Source: an uncultured Veillonella sp. (lineage in GTDB: Bacteria > Bacillota > Negativicutes > Veillonellales > Veillonellaceae). Taken from it: a stretch of DNA of 5,352 nt. The translations under genes were made by a program, and so were the position numbers. Shown piece after piece: positions 1 through 5,352 of this stretch; position 1 is the first letter of the stretch; each line of letters begins with the position of its first letter. Location of the stretch: assembly GCA_937930265.1 (NCBI GenBank), contig CALGLI010000033.1, positions 1 through 5,352 on the forward strand. Direction: 5' to 3'. The notes under the pieces are model-generated. The model saw only the letters and a list, made by a program, of their open reading frames with translations, was not told where the DNA came from and did not search any database.

Positions 1-305
1 TCATAATAACTTAAGTTTATTCTATTTTCTTTAATGTTTTCTATTTTTCTCATACCAAATCTTTTTCCATTAACATACAAACTCTTATCTACTATATTTC
101 CATTTTCTTTTATTGTAGTACTAGCTCCTGATTTAAGTCCTTTATACATTCCATATTCTTCTTTTGAACCATATCCCAAAATATCTATTTTAGTTTGATC
201 TATTTTTACTTCATGTCCTTGTTCTTCTAATTTTTTTGCTATATCAGTACAAATTCTCCCAGTACTTTTTATTCCACAAACGACATTAATCATTAATATT
301 TTCAT
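1..305 (-). CDS. Partial ORF: glycosyltransferase-like N-terminus joined to an unrecognised sequence
   Basis: The frame is open from an ATG at 305 to the window edge (at least 101 residues), so the 3' end is missing. Residues 1-35 (MKILMINVVCGIKSTGR at the start, then ICTDIAKKLEEQGHEVKI) look like the N-terminal Rossmann strand, glycine loop and first helix of GT4-type capsule or polysaccharide glycosyltransferases. That family usually has GIGSTGR; here the second G is K. After residue 35 the usual continuation is absent. Instead there is a polar, Lys/Gly-rich stretch (ILGYGSKEEYGMYKGLKSGA, later YVNGKRFGMRKIENIKEN) that I do not recognise. The other two frames hit stops within a few codons of the divergence, so a simple frameshift does not explain it. 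The start is supported by an AAAAGG ribosome site 6 nt upstream and a 20-bp overlap with the end of the kinase gene, which suggests coupled translation. It could be a recombined remnant or a genuine fusion. Enzyme activity is not implied. Confidence 0.6.
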   Translation of the reverse strand, partial: MKILMINVVCGIKSTGRICTDIAKKLEEQGHEVKIDQTKIDILGYGSKEEYGMYKGLKSGASTTIKENGNIVDKSLYVNGKRFGMRKIENIKENRINLSYY

Positions 306-1275
306 TTTTTACCTTTTCTTTAATTATTTTATAACATTTTGATGTTGAAAAATTCTCTTCTAAATATTTCCATTCATCTTCTCTATCAAGTTGGTTTTTT
401 AATGCTTTTTGAATAATCAATCTATTTCTGTTATCCAATAATTGAGTGTAAAATTCTTTTTCTACATGACTTATATAAGGAATCTCTCTAATTATTGCAT
501 GAACAATTTCACTGTTATATTTTGGTGCTATTCGCTTAATCGCTTCCGCTATATCGTTTGAACACTCATAATTATTTTTTCTATTATCAACTAATATATG
601 GTAATAATTCATTCTAGCATTGTTAAATTTAAATATAGAAACAGGATCATTTTTAGAAATTCTATTAAACTCGCTAGAATCATCAAGAAACTTCTTTTTC
701 TCGTCTTCACTTAAAATCGGATATAAACTAGCCCCACAATCATATATTGGTGACATTCGTCTTATATTAGTTTCTTCATTAAATATATAGCCCCAATTAT
801 TATGATGTCTATCTGGATTTCCTATTAATGCATCTGCAACAAACATATCCCAAAAATATCGTTCCATCTCATCAGGTTTTACAACTTCTTGTTCTTTAAT
901 AAATTGTAATGTTTTTTCTAAGGATACGCCCTTATTATCGCTATTAATATGGTTTACCTTATTTTGTAATTCTAAGAATGAGCCTAAACTTTCTTCCTTT
1001 GACAAGAAATCTTTACATGCAACAACTAAATCATTATTATATGTGCAAAGAAATACATCTTGAACATCTAATCCAAGAGATTTAATAACTTTACATGAAA
1101 TATACTCTGTAATACAAGAGTTAGCATAGCTTGTATCTCTGTTATTTTGTCTAACTCTCTCAGGTAATTTCAATAAGTAGTATTCACCATTATCTCGTAC
1201 AGAGTATTTTTTACCTGCACCACCATAAGAACGGTAACTTATTTCAATTCCATCTATATTAGAAAAATTCTCCAT
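286..1275 (-). CDS. HipA-like Ser/Thr protein kinase of the CtkA type
   Basis: A predicted 329-aa cytoplasmic protein kinase. Numbering from the chosen ATG: a Gly-rich nucleotide loop (YGGAGKKYS, about 17-25), a likely ATP-binding lysine in YYLLKLPE (K36), the catalytic loop GNPDRHHNNWG (152-162, with D155 as base and N160 as metal ligand), and the DFG-equivalent YDCG with D179. The segments SYANSCITEY, SLGLDVQ, VVACKDF and FWDMFVADALIGN match, from memory, Helicobacter pylori CtkA (JHP0940), a HipA-fold kinase of similar length that autophosphorylates and is pro-inflammatory. The basic C-terminal tail of CtkA is not seen here. An upstream in-frame ATG at 1299 would add 8 residues, but only the ATG at 1275 has a ribosome site (GGGGGAA, 5 nt away). 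It overlaps the 79-aa gene by 17 bp and the next frame by 20 bp. The family call is firm. Substrate, and toxin versus regulatory or effector role, are unknown. Confidence 0.88.
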   Translation of the reverse strand: MENFSNIDGIEISYRSYGGAGKKYSVRDNGEYYLLKLPERVRQNNRDTSYANSCITEYISCKVIKSLGLDVQDVFLCTYNNDLVVACKDFLSKEESLGSFLELQNKVNHINSDNKGVSLEKTLQFIKEQEVVKPDEMERYFWDMFVADALIGNPDRHHNNWGYIFNEETNIRRMSPIYDCGASLYPILSEDEKKKFLDDSSEFNRISKNDPVSIFKFNNARMNYYHILVDNRKNNYECSNDIAEAIKRIAPKYNSEIVHAIIREIPYISHVEKEFYTQLLDNRNRLIIQKALKNQLDREDEWKYLEENFSTSKCYKIIKEKVKNENIND

Positions 1276-1498
1276 TGAGATTCCCCCAGTAATATTCATT
1301 TCTTAATTCATCAGCTTCTTCTTGGCTAACAACTCCATCACACCAAACCGAATTGATTACACTATAGATATTCATAATTTGCATTTTAAATTCAATTCTA
1401 TTCTTTATAGTTTGAACTTTTAAATACGTTTCTTTGGCTTTATTTAAAGCAGCGATTTCTTCTTGTAGGAAGCGATACCCTTCTGAATGTATTTTCAT
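1259..1498 (-). CDS. Small 79-aa protein of unknown function, coupled to the kinase gene
   Basis: I do not recognise this protein. Residues 8-45 are Lys/Glu/Leu-rich and likely helical, possibly coiled (FLQEEIAALNKAKETYLKVQ). Then comes a short hydrophobic stretch (IMNIYSVINSVWCDG) and an acidic helix (VSQEEADELRNEYYWG). There is no signal peptide, membrane segment or obvious DNA-binding helix-turn-helix. The start has a good AAAGGAG site 6 nt upstream of the ATG. It begins 46 bp after the fic stop, and its end overlaps the kinase start by 17 bp, so the two are probably made together. A role as kinase partner, chaperone or antidote is inference from position only. It lacks the [ST]xxxE[GN] motif of Fic antitoxins, so it is not a class I FicA-type inhibitor. 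The ribosome site and coupling make it a likely real gene. Confidence 0.7.
   Translation of the reverse strand: MKIHSEGYRFLQEEIAALNKAKETYLKVQTIKNRIEFKMQIMNIYSVINSVWCDGVVSQEEADELRNEYYWGNLNGEFF
1281..1287 (-). promoter_or_regulatory. Ribosome binding site that sets the kinase start
   Basis: GGGGGAA on the minus strand lies 5 nt before the ATG at 1275, inside the last codons of the 79-aa gene. The alternative ATG at 1299 has no comparable site. Placing the site inside the preceding gene implies that ribosomes finishing the small protein help start kinase translation. Confidence 0.6.
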
Positions 1499-1529
1499 AG
1501 CACTCTCCTTTCTATGAGCACATTTGATG

Positions 1530-1535
1530 ATTATA
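1530..1535 (-). promoter_or_regulatory. Possible -10 box ahead of the small gene and kinase
   Basis: A perfect TATAAT on the minus strand sits in the 46-bp gap after fic. It would start a transcript about 25 nt before the 79-aa ATG. No convincing -35 box lies at 16-18 nt and there is no extended TG motif, so in AT-rich DNA this may be chance. If real, it would let the small gene and kinase be expressed without fic. Confidence 0.22.
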
Positions 1536-1544
1536 AACCCACCC

Positions 1545-2240
1545 TCATCTAGCGCTCCTTTGCAACTCTAGTTCAGCATTGTTAACAATCTCCATTCTAG
1601 TATGTTCTTCTTTTGACAGCTGTATTCCCATATCTGTTAATCCTTTTATATCTAACTCAGATAATAGGTTCATATATAGTTGTCTGTCACTTTTATTAAT
1701 AATAATAGGAGCAATCCCTTGTTGCAGACAAGAATGAACAATTAAGGCCCGCCCAGTTCTTCCATTACCATCAGAAAATGGATGTATTCGTTCAAATCGC
1801 AAATGCTGATCCATAATAACTTCTATTTTTTCTTCCACAGTATTAGAGAGATTGAGTCTATATTCTAAGGTATTACACCAGCTTTCTAATTCTGATTGCA
1901 CTAAATCAGGTTCTGTAGTTGTAAAATCAGCCCCCATAATTATATTATGGCTCGTTTTAAATGCTCCTGCATCTTCTCTAATATCTTGTAATAAATAACT
2001 ATGAGTATCTTTTATTAGTTGAATGGTAATTCCCTTGAGATAATTATCTGTTAAAAATCCCATATATTTCTTATAGTTTTTGACTTCGTAAAATTCACTT
2101 TCATTCATCGCTCTAGGAATGATACCATCTAATAAAATACATTTAGCTTCATATTGTGTCAGTCTATTCCCTTCAATCGCTGTACTATGATGAGCCATTC
2201 TAACTAGCATATCATCTACATAACTATATGAAAGTTTCAA
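1545..2240 (-). CDS. fic: Fic-domain protein AMP-transferase, class II (self-inhibited)
   Basis: A predicted cytoplasmic Fic enzyme of 231 aa that moves AMP (or a related nucleotide group) from a nucleotide to a protein side chain. Numbering from the chosen start: the complete active-site motif HPFSDGNGRTGR is at 153-164, with catalytic H153 and the anion-binding GNGR loop. An N-terminal inhibitory motif, STAIEG (S19, E23, G24), matches [ST]xxxE[GN], which in this family blocks ATP placement through the glutamate. Having it upstream in the same chain makes this class II. The SHNIIMGADFTTTEP stretch (about 97-111) is the likely flap that positions the target. I chose a TTG start at 2240 because AAGGAG lies 9 nt before it. 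The GTG at 2261 has no ribosome site and the ATG at 2249 abuts it. It heads the cassette with the 79-aa gene and the kinase. The target protein is unknown. Confidence 0.9.
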   Translation of the reverse strand: MKLSYSYVDDMLVRMAHHSTAIEGNRLTQYEAKCILLDGIIPRAMNESEFYEVKNYKKYMGFLTDNYLKGITIQLIKDTHSYLLQDIREDAGAFKTSHNIIMGADFTTTEPDLVQSELESWCNTLEYRLNLSNTVEEKIEVIMDQHLRFERIHPFSDGNGRTGRALIVHSCLQQGIAPIIINKSDRQLYMNLLSELDIKGLTDMGIQLSKEEHTRMEIVNNAELELQRSAR

Positions 2241-2249
2241 GCTAATCAT

Positions 2250-2255
2250 CTCCTT
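2250..2255 (-). promoter_or_regulatory. Ribosome binding site that sets the fic start
   Basis: AAGGAG on the minus strand, 9 nt before TTG at 2240. It directly touches the ATG at 2249 and lies inside the longer GTG-started frame, so the TTG start is preferred despite being the rarer codon. Confidence 0.6.
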
Positions 2256-2293
2256 AATCACAGAAGTTTATACACCTCTATTACGTTTTCCTT

Positions 2294-2366
2294 TATAGTA
2301 TTAGCAGTTCCTACACTCATATTGCGCTTCTCTCTATTGTATTAGAATATTTACAGTTCTTACATT
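2294..2366. repeat. Imperfect direct repeat in the gap upstream of fic
   Basis: Two copies on the plus strand. Copy 1 (2294-2317) reads TATAGTATTAG then CAGTTCCTACACT. Copy 2 (2335-2366) reads TATTGTATTAG, an 8-base insert (2346-2353), then CAGTTCTTACATT. The paired parts differ at three of 24 positions. Copy 2 runs into the stop codon of the 284-aa membrane gene. On the minus strand each copy carries a -10-like hexamer (TACTAT and TACAAT). The repeat could be a duplicated regulatory site or a scar of an insertion. The rest of this 124-bp intergenic stretch shows no clear terminator or RNA. Confidence 0.45.
2336..2341 (-). promoter_or_regulatory. Possible -10 box of the fic cassette promoter
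   Basis: TACAAT on the minus strand (5 of 6 to consensus), about 95 nt upstream of the fic start. No good -35 box is visible at normal spacing, so the call is weak. A weaker hexamer, TACTAT at 2295-2300, is the matching part of the other repeat copy. No terminator separates the membrane genes from fic, so read-through transcription is equally possible. Confidence 0.22.
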
Positions 2367-3219
2367 AAATAGTTGTATCTTTTTTTGACAACCATAATTT
2401 TTCTATGCCCAATCCAATTGCCACACTTAATGCAATGGCGCAGATTTCAAAAATGGATGGCGTAATATAGACTAATGGACTGCCTGTGAAAGCTGGCAAC
2501 GCTTTCCCCGCCCAGACTTTCACAATGTCTGGAATGTATCCATCAAGTAGGATATGTGCATTGGTAGCCACCCACCATACTGCCATCACAACGATAGCTG
2601 TCACACGTGGCCACAACGCTGTACGACGTGGATATAGATATAGAACCATGCTACCAATGGTGGTAATCATCATGAGCATTACTCCATAAGATAGACCTGC
2701 AATTAACCCTATAAAGCTCTGTTGGTCTAACGACGCTAGGATGATGGGATCTTTTAGGTTCACATACATTACATCCCCTAAAATTAACATTGGCAATGGC
2801 AAGGCATAGGTAGAGATATTTAGGACTGTATCAATAAAGTAATGACGTTCTTTTCGTACCATCCAGCAATCTAATAATTTCGCTGTACCAATTATGAGTG
2901 CCACTACGACTAACATGGTCAATACCCAGACTAGCATGATGTAGATCGGTTCTTTTGGCAAAGTAAAGGGCAACACACCATTGCCAAAGAAAAAGAATAG
3001 GTTCCACCAGAGCCAAGCGTAGGTATAATGACCTTTTCCCAAGTGGAAGTCAAATTGGCCAGCTAGTCTCGGTACGGCTTTTAGTCCCAAGGGAATCCCC
3101 AAGGAGGCGATGACGAACATAATAATACTAGATAAGTTGAACTGACCCAAACTAAATACCAAGCTGAGCGGAATAATCCAGAGCATGGACCAACTATAAA
3201 ATTTTATATAACTTCTCAT
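2365..3219 (-). CDS. Polytopic membrane protein of unknown function, 284 aa
   Basis: I do not recognise a family. The protein is very hydrophobic, with about eight likely membrane segments near residues 8-25, 29-48, 66-84, 92-114, 131-152, 168-196, 203-224 and 246-273. Between segments 2 and 3 is a short polar loop with charged and His residues (RLAGQFDFHLGKGHYTY), followed by an aromatic run, AWLWWNLFFFFGN. Another basic loop (DCWMVRKERHYF) is near 117-128. There is no ATP-binding motif or recognisable transporter signature, so substrate and role are open. The ATG at 3219 is one base after the stop of the 131-aa membrane gene. Its ribosome site, AGAGGT, lies in the last codons of that gene, so the two are translated together and may form a complex. 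Shared topology with known integral membrane enzymes or permeases cannot be judged by eye. Confidence 0.8.
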   Translation of the reverse strand: MRSYIKFYSWSMLWIIPLSLVFSLGQFNLSSIIMFVIASLGIPLGLKAVPRLAGQFDFHLGKGHYTYAWLWWNLFFFFGNGVLPFTLPKEPIYIMLVWVLTMLVVVALIIGTAKLLDCWMVRKERHYFIDTVLNISTYALPLPMLILGDVMYVNLKDPIILASLDQQSFIGLIAGLSYGVMLMMITTIGSMVLYLYPRRTALWPRVTAIVVMAVWWVATNAHILLDGYIPDIVKVWAGKALPAFTGSPLVYITPSIFEICAIALSVAIGLGIEKLWLSKKDTTI

Positions 3220-3220
3220 A

Positions 3221-3616
3221 TTACACCTCTATATTCTTTCCACCTACTAACGCCAACACTAAAGACAAGGTCACTTGGCAATACATGATGATGGCAAACA
3301 CCACATCACGGCCGATGGTAGATAAGTTCCACAACCAAGATAAATCTAGATTATTGAACACCAAGAATGTACCTCCTTGTACTAGTGCCCAAGCTACTAC
3401 GTACACACAAATCGGTATTCTGCGAGCCTTAGGACCAAAACCACTTTCATTGGATCGTAGGTAAAAGACAGGAATGAACAGGGATAATACTCCATAGCTC
3501 ACCCCTGCCACCATGGCGCTCATCCCCGTGTGAATTGTATAGGCCCCTAGGGGAATCAATATAAAAAATATACTCATATACATCGTGCGTTGCACTACAT
3601 CTTGTATGGTTGACAT
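3221..3616 (-). CDS. Small four-segment membrane protein of unknown function, 131 aa
   Basis: I do not recognise a family. Four likely membrane helices lie near residues 11-29, 33-53, 67-88 and 103-125, with a polar loop (RSNESGFGPKARR, about 54-66) between the second and third. The short soluble N-terminus has no cleavable signal. The start at 3616 is chosen because AAAGGA lies 7 nt before its ATG. A TTG at 3637 in the same frame would add seven residues but would put that ribosome site inside the gene. It is the first gene of a two-gene unit with the 284-aa membrane protein, 1 nt apart, and has its own promoter. The two probably act together in the membrane, perhaps as small and large subunits, but that is inferred from spacing only. 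Confidence 0.8.
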   Translation of the reverse strand: MSTIQDVVQRTMYMSIFFILIPLGAYTIHTGMSAMVAGVSYGVLSLFIPVFYLRSNESGFGPKARRIPICVYVVAWALVQGGTFLVFNNLDLSWLWNLSTIGRDVVFAIIMYCQVTLSLVLALVGGKNIEV

Positions 3617-3653
3617 ATAATTTCCTTTCTGTACCAAAATTACCTCTCCCTAT

Positions 3654-3682
3654 AGTATAACAAACATCGCCCATCTTATAAA
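3654..3682 (-). promoter_or_regulatory. Sigma-70-type promoter for the membrane gene pair
   Basis: On the minus strand: TATACT as -10 (3654-3659, 5 of 6), preceded by an extended TGT motif (3660-3662), and TTTATA as a weak -35 (3677-3682, 4 of 6), with a 17-nt spacer. Transcription would start near 3647, giving a leader of about 30 nt before the 131-aa gene. It lies just downstream of the ATPase terminator, where a new promoter is expected. Confidence 0.55.
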
Positions 3683-3706
3683 TACATATGCATTTCAATT
3701 TTATAA

Positions 3707-3738
3707 ACAAAAAAGCACCCTTACGGATGCTTTTTTGT
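3707..3738 (-). terminator. Intrinsic terminator of the P-type ATPase gene
   Basis: It begins one base after the ATPase stop codon. In the minus-strand RNA the arms pair over 14 bp, including GCAUCC with GGGUGC (one U-G wobble), close on a GUAA tetraloop of the stable GNRA type, and contain a run of six U in the 3' arm. The plus-strand RNA would have an A-C mismatch and a UUAC loop instead, so the element is tuned to minus-strand transcription. Confidence 0.9.
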
Positions 3739-3739
3739 G

Positions 3740-5352
3740 TTATGCTACAACTGCTTCTACTTCGATGCAGTCATCGTGTGTTGTTTTTGGTTTTTCCAAT
3801 AATGGAGTCATGCTATACATACCCACGCCTAGTGTGAATAAGTTGTGAATCCATGCAGTGGAGCTAGGAGGCATTACACCTAATACACCCAATCCTACAA
3901 GGCCACCATTCACGCCTACGATGGAGTTATAGTTAATTTTAATACGATCCATTAATTTCATGGAAATGCGACGTAAGTCAACGATGGCAGTTAAGTTATC
4001 ACTGGACACTGTGACATTGGCAATTTTTTGTGCAATTGGTGCACCTTCATTCATACCAATACCTACATGTGCTTCAGACAATGCTAAGGAGTCGTTAATA
4101 CCGTCCCCTACCATCATCACTGTGTAACCTTCTTCTTTTGCTTTACGTACGTAATCAGCTTTATCAGTTGGCATCACTTCCGCATGTACTTCGTCAATGC
4201 CAATTTCCGCTGCTACGCGTTCTGCATTTTTACGACTATCACCAGTCATCATAACGATTTTTTTGATACCTAAGTTATGAAGATCGCGGATGACATCTTT
4301 TGCCTCTTCACGTACTGGGTCTTTAATACAAATAACCGCAGATAAGACGTTAGAAATCGCTAGATATAGATAGGAACAACCTTCTGGAAGGTTTTCAAAT
4401 TTTGTTTCTTCTCCAGCTGGAATTGTTGTCTTTTCATCTTCAAAAATGAAGTGATGGCTACCGATACGTACTTTGCGGTTACCCACTTTAGATGCAATAC
4501 CATGTGCCACAACGTATTCTACTTTGGAGTGCATTTCTTTATGTGGTAAATGATGATCTTGTGCTGCGGACACAACTGCTTTCGCCATGGAATGCGGGAA
4601 ATGCTCTTCCAAGCAAGCCGCTAATGTCAACATTTCTTCTGCATCATTACCATTGAAAGGAATGATTTCTTGGAATACAGGTTCTGCTTTTGTTAAAGTA
4701 CCTGTTTTATCGAAGACAATCATATCTGCTTCTGCAATACGTTCTAAGAATTTACCACCTTTTACAGTGATACCTCGATTGGATGCTTCTTGCATAGCGG
4801 ATAATACTGCCAATGGAATGGACAATTTCAATGCACAAGAGAAATCTACCATAACGAAAGATAAAGCTTTCATCAAGTTGCGAGTTAATGCAAAGGTAGC
4901 GAAGGCACCTAAGAAGCTAACTGGTACTAATTTATCTGCCATGCGATATGCTTTTTGTTCCATACCAGATTTCATTTGTTCAGATTCTTCGATTAAGTTT
5001 ACGATTTGCTCGAAACGAGTGTGTTTGCATGTGGTACGTACTTCGAAGGAACATTGACCTTCTTCTACCACAGTGCCTGCATACACAGATGTACCTGCGT
5101 CACGACGAACAGGTTCAGGTTCCCCAGTCATGGAGCTTTCGTTCACAAGAACAACACCGTCCACAACTTGTCCATCCAATGGCACCACTTCACCTTGACG
5201 AACCACAACTACGTCACCCACTTGTACTTCACCGATTGGTTTGCTTACTTCTACGCCATCTACAAGAACCCAAACTTTGTCTACGTTCAAGGACATGCTT
5301 TCAGCAAGGTTAAGTACGGATTTACGTAATGTCCAATCTTCCAAGATTTCAC
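3740..5352 (-). CDS. Heavy-metal-type P-type ATPase, 5' end missing
   Basis: An ATP-driven metal-ion pump of the inner membrane. The frame is open to the window edge. A TTG at 5344 is not a true start, because coding continues upstream (xEILEDWTLRKS). Numbering from that TTG: actuator loop TGEP (73-76), phosphorylation site DKTGTLT (D212), TGD (367-369), and the hinge GDGIND (413-418). The metal-site helix reads DFSCALKLSIP (167-177), with SCA in place of the usual CPC/SPC. The nucleotide-domain motif is EHFPHSMA (247-254) rather than SEHP; both variants are ones I associate with a Bacillota subgroup of P1B pumps. Two C-terminal membrane helices follow (about 471-515). The N-terminus, including any metal-binding domain and the first membrane helices, is outside the window. 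The metal is unknown; the Cys-plus-Asp site leaves Zn, Mn or Fe possible. It ends at its own terminator, so it is transcribed apart from the genes that follow. Confidence 0.92.
   Translation of the reverse strand, partial: EILEDWTLRKSVLNLAESMSLNVDKVWVLVDGVEVSKPIGEVQVGDVVVVRQGEVVPLDGQVVDGVVLVNESSMTGEPEPVRRDAGTSVYAGTVVEEGQCSFEVRTTCKHTRFEQIVNLIEESEQMKSGMEQKAYRMADKLVPVSFLGAFATFALTRNLMKALSFVMVDFSCALKLSIPLAVLSAMQEASNRGITVKGGKFLERIAEADMIVFDKTGTLTKAEPVFQEIIPFNGNDAEEMLTLAACLEEHFPHSMAKAVVSAAQDHHLPHKEMHSKVEYVVAHGIASKVGNRKVRIGSHHFIFEDEKTTIPAGEETKFENLPEGCSYLYLAISNVLSAVICIKDPVREEAKDVIRDLHNLGIKKIVMMTGDSRKNAERVAAEIGIDEVHAEVMPTDKADYVRKAKEEGYTVMMVGDGINDSLALSEAHVGIGMNEGAPIAQKIANVTVSSDNLTAIVDLRRISMKLMDRIKINYNSIVGVNGGLVGLGVLGVMPPSSTAWIHNLFTLGVGMYSMTPLLEKPKTTHDDCIEVEAVVA

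Noticed and set aside
1276..1299. Longer kinase start (8 extra residues)
   Set aside because: No ribosome site before the ATG at 1299, and it would increase the overlap with the 79-aa gene to 41 bp. The ATG at 1275 has GGGGGAA at good spacing.
1545..2240. Fic as toxin half of a Fic/FicA toxin-antitoxin pair
   Set aside because: The inhibitory motif is inside the Fic protein itself (class II), and the adjacent 79-aa protein lacks that motif.
2241..2364. Terminator or riboswitch in the gap before fic
   Set aside because: Only 4-5 bp inverted matches were seen, with no GC-rich stem followed by a U-run and no known riboswitch pattern.
2486..2689. Plus-strand 67-codon frame inside the 284-aa membrane gene
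   Set aside because: Antisense shadow with no domain or context; the minus-strand frame is longer and fits its operon.
2831..3016. Minus-strand 61-codon frame within the 284-aa membrane gene
   Set aside because: Wholly inside the larger gene in another frame; it has no family features.
3447..3710. Minus-strand 87-codon frame over the 131-aa gene and its promoter
   Set aside because: It runs through the promoter and part of the terminator, and its out-of-frame protein looks like random composition.
4587..5329. Plus-strand open frames of 107-156 codons across the ATPase
   Set aside because: They lie antisense to a gene with all the P-type ATPase motifs, have no recognisable domains, and overlap one another in different frames.
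1..5352. CRISPR array, tRNA, rRNA or insertion sequence
   Set aside because: No regularly spaced repeats, no tRNA-like arms or rRNA signatures, and no transposase or terminal inverted repeats were found on either strand.

Overview
The window looks like chromosomal DNA from a low-GC Bacillota bacterium. The evidence is strong AGGAG-type ribosome sites, an intrinsic terminator with a U-tract, and AT-rich codon use. Veillonella or a related Negativicute is my best guess, but this is an impression from gene content, not a proof. Every credible gene is on the minus strand, so transcription runs from position 5352 towards position 1.

First block (5352 to about 3700): the 3' two thirds of a heavy-metal-type P-type ATPase, cut by the window edge and closed by a clear intrinsic terminator. 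Second block (about 3682 to 2365): its own promoter, then two membrane proteins of 131 and 284 aa, translationally coupled (1 nt apart). I cannot assign a function to either. Third block (about 2364 to 1): a 124-bp intergenic stretch with an imperfect direct repeat, then a compact cassette. The cassette encodes a class II Fic AMP-transferase (with its inhibitory motif), a 79-aa unknown protein, a HipA-like Ser/Thr kinase resembling Helicobacter CtkA, and an open frame that starts like a glycosyltransferase but diverges after about 35 residues and leaves the window.

The last three genes of the cassette overlap their neighbours by 17 and 20 bp, which suggests coupled translation. Base composition falls along the window: one sampled 60-base line in the ATPase is about 43% GC and the first line of the window about 18%. 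This fits housekeeping-like DNA giving way to an acquired accessory cassette. The most interesting unit is the pairing of two protein-modifying enzymes, one that adds AMP and one that phosphorylates, with a small unknown protein between them.
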